Below are positions 48,735 through 62,768 of a stretch of 64,000 nt of DNA, one piece after another. A model generated the notes under the pieces. It saw only the letters and a program-made list of their open reading frames with translations, made no database searches and was not told the origin of the DNA. This DNA is from Auanema rhodensis. Taxonomy: Eukaryota; Nematoda; Chromadorea; Rhabditida; Rhabditidae. Each line of letters opens with the position of its first letter. Position 1 is the stretch's first letter. The DNA is taken from NCBI GenBank assembly GCA_964057225.1, contig OZ059895.1:9672001-9736000 (forward strand). The letters run 5' to 3'. Both the position numbers and the translations under genes were made by a program.

Positions 48735-51700
48735 TTGAAAGTACGCCATACAGCTGATTTTCAATTTTATCTTTTCCGTAACAAATGGTTTCAATTTTCA
48801 AGCACTTTTACTTAGATAGCTCAACCAAAAGAAAGCAAATTATCTTCAATTTTATTTCTATATTACAGTTATAAACCAGTAGGTAATGAAACCTTCATAT
48901 TGAATTTACTGTTTCTATCTATTTTCTATTAAAACAAACATTGTTCAAACACTATGCAACTATGAAACCTTTTTTAATTTATTGTATTTGGAGCTCATAA
49001 AATTTGATATCATTGAGGGATCCAGATGGAACGTGGAAAATTACATAACTAACATGAAATTGGAAAAAAAAGTATAACAAGGATAAGTATGTTAACGATT
49101 GAATATCAGATATTTTCGCTTACGACCATACCACGTTGAAAATACGCCATACAGCTGATTTTCAATTTTATCTTTTCCGTAACAAATGTTTTCAATTTTC
49201 AAGCACTTTTACTTGGATAGCTCAACCAAAGGAAAGCAAATTATCTTCAATTTTATTTCTATATTACAGTTATAAACCAGTAGGTAATGAAACCTTCATC
49301 TTGCATTTACTGTTTCTATCTATTTCCTATCAAAACAAACATTGTTCAAACACTATGCAACTATGAAACCTTTTTTAATTCATTGTATTTGGAGCTCATA
49401 AAATTTGATATCATCGAGGGATCCAGATGGAACGTGGAAAATTACATAACTAAAATGAAATTGGAAAAAAAAGTATAACAAGGATAAGTATGTTAACGAT
49501 TGAATATCAGATATTTTCGCTTACGACCATACCACGTTGAAAGTACGCCATACAGCTGATTTTCAATTTTATCTTTTCCGTAACAAATGTTTTCAATTTT
49601 CAAGCACTTTTACTTAGATAGCTCAACCAAAGGAAAGCAAATTATCTTCAATTTTATTTCTATATTACAGTTATAAACCAGTAGGTAATGAAACCTTCAT
49701 CTTGAATTTACTGTTTCTATCTATTTCCTATCAAAACAAACATTGTTCAAACACTATGCAACTATGAAACCTTTTTTAATTTATTGTATTTGGAGCTCAT
49801 AAAATTTGATATCATCGAGGGATCCAGATGGAACGTGGAAAATTACATAACTAACATGAAATTGGAAAAAAAAGTATAACAAGGATAAGTATGTTAACGA
49901 TTGAATATCAGATATTTTCGCTTACGACCATACCACGTTGAAAGTACGCCATACAGCTGATTTTTAATTTTATCTTTTCCGTAACAAATGTTTTCAATTT
50001 TCAAGCACTTTTACTTAGATAGCTCAACCAAAGGAAAGCAAATTATCTTCAATTTTATTTCTATATTACAGTTATAAACCAGTAGGTAATGAAACCTTCA
50101 TCTTGAATTTACTGTTTCTATCTATTCCCTATCAAAACAAACATTGTTCAAACACTATGCAACTATGAAACCTTTTTTAATTTATTGTATTTGAAGCTCA
50201 TAAAATTTGATATCATCGAGGGATCCAGATGGAACGTGGAAAATTACATAACTAACATGAAATTGGAAAAAAAAGTATAACAAGGATAAGTATGTTAACG
50301 ATTGAATATCAGATATTTTCGCTTACGACCATACCACGTTGAAAGTACGCCATACAGCTGATTTTTAATTTTATCTTTTCCGTAACAAATGTTTTCAATT
50401 TTCAAGCACTTTTACTTAGATAGCTCAACCAAAGGAAAGCAAATTATCTTCGATTTTATTTCTATATTACAGTTATAAACCAGTAGGTAATGAAACCTTC
50501 ATCTTGAATTTACTGTTTCTATCTATTTCCTATCAAAACAAACATTGTTCAAACACTATGCAACTATGAAACCTTTTTTAATTTATTGTATTTGGAGCTC
50601 ATAAAATTTGATATCATCGAGGGATCCAGATGGAACGTGGAAAATTACATTACTAACATGAAATTGGAAAAAAAAGTATAACAAGGATAAGTATGTTAAC
50701 GATTGAATATCAGATATTTTCGCTTACGACCATACCACGTTGGAAGTACGCCATACAGCTGATTTTCAATTTTATCTTTTCCGTAACAAATGTTTTCAAT
50801 TTTCAAGCACTTTTACTTAGATAGCTCAACCAAAGGAAAGCAAATTATCTTCAATTTTATTTCTATATTACAGTTATAAACCAGTAGGTAATGAAACCTT
50901 CATCTTGAATTTACTGTTTCTATCTATTTCCTATCAAAACAAACATTGTTCAAACACTATGCAACTATGAAACCTTTTTTAATTTATTGTATTTGGAGCT
51001 CATAAAATTTGATATCATCGAGGGATCCAGATGGAACGTGGAAAATTACATAACTAAAATGAAATTGGAAAAAAAAGTATAACAAGGATAAGTATGTTAA
51101 CGACTGAATATCAGATATTTTCGCTTACGACCATACCACGTTGAAAGTACGCCATACAGCTGATTTTCAATTTTATCTTTTCCGTAACAAATGTTTTCAA
51201 TTTTCAAGCACTTTTACTTAGATAGCTCAACCAAAGGAAAGCAAATTATCTTCAATTTTATTTCTATATTACAGTTATAAACCAGTAGGTAATGAAACCT
51301 TCATCTTGAATTTACTGTTTCTATCTATTTCCTATCAAAACAAACATTGTTCAAACACTATGCAACTATGAAACCTTTTTTAATTCATTGTATTTGGAGC
51401 TCATAAAATTTGATATCATCGAGGGATCCAGATGGAACGTGGAAAATTACATAACTAAAATGAAATTGGAAAAAAAAGTATAACAAGGATAAGTATGTTA
51501 ACGATTGAATATCAGATATTTTCGCTTACGACCATACCACGTTGAAAGTACGCCATACAGCTGATTTTCAATTTTATCTTTTCCGTAACAAATGTTTTCA
51601 ATTTTCAAGCACTTTTACTTAGATAGCTCAACCAAAGGAAAGCAAATTATCTTCAATTTTATTTCTATATTACAGTTATAAACCAGTAGGTAATGAAACC

Positions 51701-51942
51701 TTCATCTTGAATTTACTGTTTCTATCTATTTCCTATCAAAACAAACATTGTTCAAACACTATGCAACTATGAAACCTTTTTTAATTTATTGTATTTGGAG
51801 CTCATAAAATTTGATATCATCGAGGGATCCAGATGGAACGTGGAAAATTACATTACTAACATGAAATTGGAAAAAAAAGTATAACAAGGATAAGTATGTT
51901 AACGATTGAATATCAGATATTTTCGCTTACGACCATACCACG
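48735..51942 (+). repeat. eight-monomer block right of the Polinton (copy 2)
   Basis: This is the counterpart of the block ending at the left edge of the element. The same rare variants occur in the same order at about 49012, 49960, 50361, 50450, 50740 and 51100. The last monomer differs from its left partner, so identity fades toward the end. The simplest reading is that the Polinton landed inside a pre-existing eight-monomer tandem duplication. Confidence 0.8.
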
Positions 51943-52744
51943 TTGAAAGTACGCCATACAGCTGATTTTCAATTTTATCTTTTCCGTAACAAATGTTTTC
52001 AATTTTCAAGCACTTTTACTTAGATAGCTCAACCAAAGGAAAGCAAATTGTCTTCAATTTTATTTCTATATTACAGTTATAAACCAGTAGGTAATGAAAC
52101 CTTCATCTTGAATTTACTGTTTCTATCTATTTCCTATCAAAACAAACATTGTTCAAACACTATGCAACTATGAAACCTTTTTTAATTTATTGTATTTGGA
52201 GCTTATAAAATTTGATATCATCGAGGGATCCAGATGGAACGTGGAAAATTACATTACTAACATGAAATTGGAAAAAAAAGTATAACAAGGATAAGTATGT
52301 TAACGATTGAATATCAGATATTTTCGCTTACGACCATACCACGTTGAAAGTACGCCATACAGCTGATTTTCAATTTTATCTTTTCCGTAACAAATGTTTT
52401 CAATTTTCGAGCACTTTTACTTAGATAGCTCAACCAAAGGAAAGCAAATTATCTTCAATTTTATTTCTATATTACAGTTATAAACCAGTAGGTAATGAAA
52501 CCTTCATCTTGAATTTACTGTTTCTATCTATTTCCTATCAAAACAAACATTGTTCAAACACTATGCAACTATGAAACCTTTTTTAATTTATTGTATTTGG
52601 AGCTCATAAAATTTGATATCATCGAGGGATCCAGATGGAACGTGGAAAATTACATAACTAAAATGAAATTGGAAAAAAAAGTATAACAAGGATAAGTATG
52701 TTAACGACTGAATATCAGATATTTTCGCTTACGACCATACCACG

Positions 52745-55700
52745 TTGAAAGTACGCCATACAGCTGATTTTCAATTTTATCTTTTCCGTAACAAATGTTT
52801 TCAATTTTCAAGCACTTTTACTTAGATAGCTCAACCAAAGGAAAGCAAATTATCTTCAATTTTATTTCTATATTACAGTTATAAACCAGTAGGTAATGAA
52901 ACCTTCATCTTGAATTTACTGTTTCTATCTATTTCCTATCAAAACAAACATTGTTCAAACACTATGCAACTATGAAACCTTTTTTAATTCATTGTATTTG
53001 GAGCTCATAAAATTTGATATCATCGAGGGATCCAGATGGAACGTGGAAAATTACATAACTAAAATGAAATTGGAAAAAAAAGTATAACAAGGATAAGTAT
53101 GTTAACGACTGAATATCAGATATTTTCGCTTACGACCATACCACGTTGAAAGTACGCCATACAGCTAATTTTCAATTTTATCTTTTCCGTAACAAATGTT
53201 TTCAATTTTCAAGCACTTTTACTTAGATAGCTCAACCAAAGGAAAGCAAATTATCTTCAATTTTATTTCTATATTACAGTTATAAACCAGTAGGTAATGA
53301 AACCTTCATCTTGAATTTACTGTTTCTATCTATTTCCTATCAAAACAAACATTGTTCAAACACTATGCAACTATGAAACCTTTTTTAATTCATTGTATTT
53401 GGAGCTCATAAAATTTGATATCATCGAGGGATCCAGATGGAACGTGGAAAATTACATAACTAAAATGAAATTGGAAAAAAAAGTATAACAAGGATAAGTA
53501 TGTTAACGATTGAATATCAGATATTTTCGCTTACGACCATACCACGTTGAAAGTACGCCATACAGCTGATTTTCAATTTTATCTTTTCCGTAACAAATGT
53601 TCTCAATTTTCAAGCACTTTTACTTAGATAGCTCAACCAAAGGAAAGCAAATTATCTTCAATTTTATTCCTATATTACAGTTATAAACCAGTAGGTAATG
53701 AAACCTTCATCTTGCATTTACTGTTTCTATCTATTTCCTATCAAAACAAACATTGTTCAAACACTATGCAACTATGAAACCTTTTTTAATTCATTGTATT
53801 TGGAGCTCATAAAATTTGATATCATCGAGGGATCCAGATGGAACGTGGAAAATTACATAACTAAAATGAAATTGGAAAAAAAAGTATAACAAGGATAAGT
53901 ATGTTAACGATTGAATATCAGATATTTTCGCTTACGACCATACCACGTTGAAAGTACGCCATACAGCTGATTTTCAATTTTATCTTTTCCGTAACAAATG
54001 TTTTCAATTTTCAAGCACTTTTACTTAGATAGCTCAACCAAAGGAAAGCAAATTATCTTCAATTTTATTTCTATATTACAGTTATAAACCAGTAGGTAAT
54101 GAAACCTTCATCTCGAATTTACTGTTTCTATCTATTTCCTATCAAAACAAACATTGTTCAAACACTATGCAACTATGAAACCTTTTTTAATTTATTGTAT
54201 TTGGAGCTCATAAAATTTGATATCATCGAGGGATCCAGATGGAACGTGGAAAATTACATTACTAACATGAAATTGGAAAAAAAAGTATAACAAGGATAAG
54301 TATGTTAACGATTGAATATCAGATATTTTCGCTTACTACCATACCACGTTGAAAGTACGCCATACAGCTGATTTTCAATTTTATCTTTTCCGTAACAAAT
54401 GTTTTCAATTTTCAAGCACTTTTACTTAGATAGCTCAACCAAAGGAAAGCAAATTATCTTCAATTTTATTTCTATATTACAGTTATAAACCAGTAGGTAA
54501 TGAAACCTTCATCTTGAATTTACTGTTTCTATCTATTTCCTATCAAAACAAACATTGTTCAAACACTATGCAACTATGAAACCTTTTTTAATTTATTGTA
54601 TTTGGAGCTCATAAAATTTGATATCATCGAGGGATCCAGATGGAACGTGGAAAATTACATAACTAAAATGAAATTGGAAAAAAAAGTATAACAAGGATAA
54701 GTATGTTAACGACTGAATATCAGATATTTTCGCTTACGACCATACCACGTTGAAAGTACGCCATACAGCTGATTTTCAATTTTATCTTTTCCGTAACAAA
54801 TGTTTTCAATTTTCAAGCACTTTTACTTAGATAGCTCAACCAAAGGAAAGCAAATTATCTTCAATTTTATTTCTATATTACAGTTATAAACCAGTAGGTA
54901 ATGAAACCTTCATCTTGAATTTACTGTTTCTATCTATTTCCTATCAAAACAAACATTGTTCAAACACTATGCAACTATGAAACCTTTTTTAATTCATTGT
55001 ATTTGGAGCTCATAAAATTTGATATCATCGAGGGATCCAGATGGAACGTGGAAAATTACATAACTAAAATGAAATTGGAAAAAAAAGTATAACAAGGATA
55101 AGTATGTTAACGATTGAATATCAGATATTTTCGCTTACGACCATACCACGTTGAAAGTACGCCATACAGCTGATTTTCAATTTTATCTTTTCCGTAACAA
55201 ATGTTCTCAATTTTCAAGCACTTTTACTTAGATAGCTCAACCAAAGGAAAGCAAATTATCTTCAATTTTATTCCTATATTACAGTTATAAACCAGTAGGT
55301 AATGAAACCTTCATCTTGCATTTACTGTTTCTATCTATTTCCTATCAAAACAAACATTGGTCAAACACTATGCAACTATGAAACCTTTTTTAATTCATTG
55401 TATTTGGAGCTCATAAAATTTGATATCATCGAGGGATCCAGATGGAACGTGGAAAATTACATAACTAAAATGAAATTGGAAAAAAAAGTATAACAAGGAT
55501 AAGTATGTTAACGATTGAATATCAGATATTTTCGCTTACGACCATACCACGTTGAAAGTACGCCATACAGCTGATTTTCAATTTTATCTTTTCCGTAACA
55601 AATGTTTTCAATTTTCAAGCACTTTTACTTAGATAGCTCAACCAAAGGAAAGCAAAATATCTTCAATTTTATTTCTATATTACAGTTATAAACCAGTAGG

Positions 55701-55952
55701 TAATGAAACCTTCATATTGAATTTACTGTTTCTATCTATTTCCTATTAAAACAAACATTGTTCAAACACTATGCAACTATGAAATCTTTTTTAATTTATT
55801 GTATTTGGAGCTCATAAAATTTGATATCATCGAGGGATCCAGATGGAACGTGGAAAATTACATTACTAACATGAAATTGGAAAAAAAAGTATAACAAGGA
55901 TAAGTATGTTAACGATTGAATATCAGATATTTTCGCTTACTACCATACCACG
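52745..55952 (+). repeat. four-monomer tandem duplication in right array
   Basis: Rare variants recur 1604 bp (4 x 401) apart. TGTTCTCAATTTTC together with TTTTATTCCTATATT is near 53600 and 55205, and CGCTTACTACC is near 54334 and 55938. This marks a recent duplication of four monomers. Confidence 0.7.
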
Positions 55953-58900
55953 TTGAAAGTACGCCATACAGCTGATTTTCAATTTTATCTTTTCCGTAAC
56001 AAATGTTTTCAATTTTCAAGCACTTTTACTTAGATAGCTCAACCAAAGGAAAGCAAATTGTCTTCAATTTTATTTCTATATTACAGTTATAAACCAGTAG
56101 GTAATGAAACCTTCATATTGAATTTACTGTTTCTATCTATTTCCTATTAAAACAAACATTGTTCAAACACTATGCAACTATGAAACCTTTTTTAATTTAT
56201 TGTATTTGGAGCTCATAAAATTTGATATCATCGAGGGATCCAGATGGAACGTGGAAAATTACATAACTAAAATGAAATTGGAAAAAAAAGTATAACAAGG
56301 ATAAGTATGTTAACAATTGAATATCAGATATTTTCGCTTACGACCATACCACGTTGAAAGTACGCCATACAGCTGATTTTCAATTTTATCTTTTCCGTAA
56401 CAAATGTTTTCAATTTTCAAGCACTTTTACTTAGATAGCTCAACCAAAGGAAAGCAAATAATCTTCAATTTTATTTCTATATTACAGTTATAAACCAGTA
56501 GGTAATGAAACCTTCATCTTGAATTTACTGTTTCTATCTATTTCCTATCAAAACAAACATTGTTCAAACACTATGCAACTATGAAACCTTTTTTAATTTA
56601 TTGTATTTGGAGCTCATAAAATTTGATATCATCGAGGGATCCAGATGGAACGTGGAAAATTACATTACTAACATGAAATTGGAAAAAAAAGTATAACAAG
56701 GATAAGTATGTTAACGATTGAATATCAGATATTTTCGCTTACGACCATACCACGTTGAAAGTACGCCATACAGCTGATTTTCAATTTTATCTTTTCCGTA
56801 ACAAATGTTTTCAATTTTCAAGCACTTTTACTTAGATAGCTCAACCAAAGGAAAGCAAATTATCTTCAATTTTATTTCTATATTACAGTTATAAACCAGT
56901 AGGTAATGAAACCTTCATCTTGAATTTACTGTTTCTATCTATTTCCTATCAAAACAAACATTGTTCAAACACTATGCAACTATGAAACCTTTTTTAATTT
57001 ATTGTATTTGGAGCTCATAAAATTTGATATCATCGAGGGATCCAGATGGAACGTGGAAAATTACATAACTAAAATGAAATTGGAAAAAAAAGTATAACAA
57101 GGATAAGTATGTTAACGACTGAATATCAGATATTTTCGCTTACGACCATACCACGTTGAAAGTACGCCATACAGCTGATTTTCAATTTTATCTTTTCCGT
57201 AACAAAAGTTTTCAATTTTCAAGCACTTTTACTTAGATAGCTCAACCAAAGGAAAGCAAATTATCTTCAATTTTATTTCTATATTACAGTTATAAACCAG
57301 TAGGTAATGAAACCTTCATTTTGAATTTACTGTTTCTATCTATTTCCTATCAAAACAAACATTGTTCAAACACTATGCAACTATGAAACCTTTTTTAATT
57401 CATTGTATTTGGAGCTCATAAAATTTGATATCATCGAGGGATCCAGATGGAACGTGGGAAATTACATAACTAAAATGAAATTGGAAAAAAAAGTATAACA
57501 AGGATAAGTATGTTAACGATTGAATATCAGATATTTTCGCTTACGACCATACCACGTTGAAAGTACGCCATACAGCTGATTTTCAATTTTATCTTTTCCG
57601 TAACAAATGTTTTCAATTTTCAAGCACTTTTACTTAGATAGCTCAACCAAAGGAAAGCAAATTATCTTCAATTTTATTTCTATATTACAGTTATAAACCA
57701 GTAGGTAATGAAACCTTCATCTTGAATTTACTGTTTCTATCTATTTCCTATCAAAACAAACATTGTTCAAACACTATGCAACTATGAAACCTTTTTTAAT
57801 TTATTGTATTTGGAGCTCATAAAATTTGATATCATCGAGGGATCCAGATGGAACGTGGAAAATTACATAACTAAAATGAAATTGGAAAAAAAAGTATAAC
57901 AAGGATAAGTATGTTAACGACTGAATATCAGATATTTTCGCTTACGACCATACCACGTTGAAAGTACGCCATACAGCTGATTTTCAATTTTATCTTTTCC
58001 GTAACAAAAGTTTTCAATTTTCAAGCACTTTTACTTAGATAGCTCAACCAAAGGAAAGCAAATTATCTTCAATTTTATTTCTATATTACAGTTATAAACC
58101 AGTAGGTAATGAAACCTTCATATTGAATTTACTGTTTCTATCTATTTCCTATTAAAACAAACATTGTTCAAACACTATGCAACTATGAAACCTTTTTTAA
58201 TTTATTGTATTTGGAGCTCATAAAATTTGATATCATCGAGGGATCCAGATGGAACGTGGAAAATTACATTACTAACATGAAATTGGAAAAAAAAGTATAA
58301 CAAGGATAAGTATGTTAACGATTGAATATCAGATATTTTCGCTTACGACCATACCACGTTGAAAGTACGCCATACAGCTGATTTTCAATTTTATCTTTTC
58401 CGTAACAAATGTTTTCAATTTTCAAGCACTTTTACTTAGATAGCTCAACCAAAGGAAAGCAAATTATCTTCATTTTTATTTCTATATTACAGTTATAAAC
58501 CAGTAGGTAATGAAACCTTCATATTGAATTTACTGTTTCTATCTATTTCCTATTAAAACAAACATTGTTCAAACACTATGCAACTATGAAACCTTTTTTA
58601 ATTTATTGTATTTGGAGCTCATAAAATTTGATATCATCGAGGGGTCCAGATGGAACGTGGAAAATTACATTACTAACATGAATTTGGAAAAAAAAGTATA
58701 ACAAGGATAAGTATGTTAACGATTGAATATCAGATATTTTCGCTTACGACCATACCACGTTGAAAGTACGCCATACAGCTGATTTTCAATTTTATCTTTT
58801 CCGTAACAAATGTTTTCAATTTTCAAGCACTTTTACTTAGATAGCTCAACCAAAGGAAAGCAAATTATCTTCAATTTTATTTCTATATTACAGTTATAAA

Positions 58901-61567
58901 CCAGTAGGTAATGAAACCTTCATCTTGAATTTACTGTTTCTATCTATTTCCTATCAAAACAAACATTGTTCAAACACTATGCAACTATGAAACCTTTTTT
59001 AATTTATTGTATTTGGAGCTCATAAAATTTGATATCATCGAGGGATCCAGATGGAACGTGGAAAATTACATTACTAACATGAAATTGGAAAAAAAAGTAT
59101 AACAAGGATAAGTATGTTAACGATTGAATATCAGATATTTTCGCTTACGACCATACCACGTTGAAAGTACGCCATACAGCTGATTTTCAATTTTATCTTT
59201 TCCGTAACAAATGTTTTCAATTTTCAAGCACTTTTACTTAGATAGCTCAACCAAAGGAAAGCAAATTATCTTCATTTTTATTTCTATATTACAGTTATAA
59301 ACCAGTAGGTAATGAAACCTTCATATTGAATTTACTGTTTCTATCTATTTCCTATTAAAACAAACATTGTTCAAACACTATGCAACTATGAAACCTTTTT
59401 TAATTTATTGTATTTGGAGCTCATAAAATTTGATATCATCGAGGGATCCAGATGGAAGGTGGAAAATTACATAACTAACATGAAATTGGAAAAAAAAACT
59501 ATAACGGGGATAAGTATGTTAACGATTGAATATCAGATATTTTCGCTTACGACCATACCACGTTGAAAGTACGCCATACAGCTGATTTTTAATTTTATCT
59601 TTTCCGTAACAAATGTTTTCAATTTTCAAGCACTTTTACTTAGATAGCTCAACCAAAGGAAAGCAAATTATCTTCAATTTTATTTCTATATTACAGTTAT
59701 AAACCAGTAGGTAATGAAACCTTCATCTTGAATTTACTGTTTCTATCTATTTCCTATCAAAACAAACATTGTTCAAACACTATGCAACTATGAAACCTTT
59801 TTTAATTTATTGTATTTGGAGCTCATAAAATTTGATATCATCGAGGGATCCAGATGGAACGTGGAAAATTACATTACTAACATGAAATTGGAAAAAAAAG
59901 TATAACAAGGATAAGTATGTTAACGATTGAATATCAGATATTTTCGCTTACGACCATACCACTTTGAAAGTACGCCATACAGCTGATTTTCAATTTTATC
60001 TTTTCCGTAACAAATGTTTTCAATTTTCAAGCACTTTTACTTAGATAGCTCAACCAAAGGAAAGCAAATTATCTTCAATTTTATTTCTATATTACAGTTA
60101 TAAACCAGTAGGTAATGAAACCTTCATCTTGAATTTACTGTTTCTATCTATTTCCTATCAAAACAAACATTGTTCAAACACTATGCAACTATGAAACCTT
60201 TTTTAATTTATTGTATTTGGAGCTCATAAAATTTGATATCATCGAGGGATCCAGATGGAACGTGGAAAATTACATAACTAAAATGAAATTGGAAAAAAAA
60301 GTATAACAAGGATAAGTATGTTAACGACTGAATATCAGATATTTTCGCTTACGACCATACCACGTTGAAAGTACGCCATACAGCTGATTTTCAATTTTAT
60401 CTTTTCCGTAACAAATGTTTTCAATTTTCAAGCACTTTTACTTAGATAGCTCAACCAAAGGAAAGCAAATTATCTTCAATTTTATTTCTATATTACAGTT
60501 ATAAACCAGTAGGTAATGAAACCTTCATTTTGAATTTACTGTTTCTATCTATTTCCTATCAAAACAAACATTGTTCAAACACTATGCAACTATGAAACCT
60601 TTTTTAATTCATTGTATTTGGAGCTCATAAAATTTGATATCATCGAGGGATCCAGATGGAACGTGGAAAATTACATAACTAAAATGAAATTGGAAAAAAA
60701 AGTATAACAAGGATAAGTATGTTAACGATTGAATATCAGATATTTTCGCTTACGACCATACCATGTTGAAAGTACGCCATACAGCTGATTTTCAATTTTA
60801 TCTTTTCCGTAACAAATGTTTTCAATTTTCAAGCACTTTTACTTAGATAGCTCAACCAAAGGAAAGCAAATTATCTTCAATTTTATTTCTATATTACAGT
60901 TATAAACCAGTAGGTGATGAAACCTTCATCTTGAATTTACTGTTTCTATCTATTTCCTATCAAAACAAACATTGTTCAAACACTATGCAACTATGAAACC
61001 TTTTTTAATTTATTGTATTTGGAGCTCATAAAATTTGATATCATCGAGGGATCCAGATGGAACGTGGAAAATTACATTACTAACATGAAATTGGAAAAAA
61101 AAGTATAACAAGGATAAGTATGTTAACGATTGAATATCAGATATTTTCGCTTACGACCATACCACGTTGAAAGTACGCCATACAGCTGATTTTCAATTTT
61201 ATCTTTTCCGTAACAAATGTTTTCAATTTTCAAGCACTTTTACTTAGATAGCTCAACCAAAGGAAAGCAAATTATCTTCAGTTTTATTTCTATATTACAG
61301 TTATAAACCAGTAGGTAATGAAACCTTCATCTTGAATTTACTGTTTCTATCTATTTCCTATCAAAACAAACATTGTTCAAACACTATGCAACTATGAAAC
61401 CTTTTTTAATTTATTGTATTTGGAGCTCATAAAATTTGATATCATCGAGGGATCCAGATGGAACGTGGAAAATTACATAACTAAAATGAAATTGGAAAAA
61501 AAAGTATAACAAGGATAAGTATGTTAACGACTGAATATCAGATATTTTCGCTTACGACCATACCACG

Positions 61568-61967
61568 TTGAAAGTACGCCATACAGCTGATTTTCAATTT
61601 TATCTTTTCCGTAACAAATGTTTTCAATTCTCAAGCAGTTTTACTTAAATAGCTCAACCAAAGGAGAGCAAATTATCTTCAATCTTATTTCTATATTACA
61701 GTTATAAACCAGTAGTTGTTGAACCTTCATTTTAACTTTACTGTTTCTATCTATTTCCTATTAAAACAAACATTGTTTAAACACTATGCAAGTATAAAAC
61801 CTTTTTTAATTTATTGTATTTGGAGCTCATAAAATTTGATATCATCGAGGGATCCAGATGGAACGTGGAAAATTACATTACTAACATGAAATTGGAAAAA
61901 AAAGTATAACAAGGATAAGTATGTTAACGATTGAATATCAGATATTTTCGCTTACGACCATACCACG
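61568..61967 (+). repeat. divergent satellite monomer (copy 1)
   Basis: This monomer carries a cluster of differences in its middle third: AAGCAGTTTTACTTAAAT, GGAGAGC, TTCAATCTTATTTC, AGTAGTTGTTGAACC, CATTTTAACTTTACTG and GCAAGTATAAAACC. It is 400 bp long because of a one-base deletion. Its outer thirds match the consensus, so it looks like a recombinant between two monomer lineages rather than uniform decay. Confidence 0.8.
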
Positions 61968-62368
61968 TTGAAAGTACGCCATACAGCTGATTTTCAATTT
62001 TATCTTTTCCGTAACAAATGTTTTCAATTTTCAAGCACTTTTACTTAGATAGCTCAACCAAAGGAAAGCAAATTATCTTCAATTTTATTTCTATATTACA
62101 GTTATAAACCAGTAGGTAATGAAACCTTCATCTTGAATTTACTGTTTCTATCTATTTCCTATCAAAACAAACATTGTTCAAACACTATGCAACTATGAAA
62201 CCTTTTTTAATTTATTGTATTTGGAGCTCATAAAATTTGATATCATCGAGGGATCCAGATGGAACGTGGAAAATTACATAACTAAAATGAAATTGGAAAA
62301 AAAAGTATAACAAGGATAAGTATGTTAACGACTGAATATCAGATATTTTCGCTTACGACCATACCACG

Positions 62369-62768
62369 TTGAAAGTACGCCATACAGCTGATTTTCAATT
62401 TTATCTTTTCCGTAACAAATGTTTTCAATTTTCAAGCAGTTTTACTTAAATAGCTCAACCAAAGGAGAGCAAATTATCTTCAATCTTATTTCTATATTAC
62501 AGTTATAAACCAGTAGTTGTTGAACCTTCATTTTAACTTTACTGTTTCTATCTATTTCCTATTAAAACAAACATTGTTTAAACACTATGCAAGTATAAAA
62601 CCTTTTTTAATTTATTGTATTTGGAGCTCATAAAATTTGATATCATCGAGGGATCCAGATGGAACGTGGAAAATTACATTACTAACATGAAATTGGAAAA
62701 AAAAGTATAACAAGGATAAGTATGTTAACGATTGAATATCAGATATTTTCGCTTACGACCATACCACG
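62369..62768 (+). repeat. divergent satellite monomer (copy 2)
   Basis: This is the same divergent type as the copy two monomers upstream, sharing its clustered variants and its one-base deletion. One difference is that it keeps the usual CAATTTTCAAG where copy 1 has CAATTCTCAAG. The repetition at a two-monomer spacing shows a dimer duplication after the variant arose. Confidence 0.8.
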
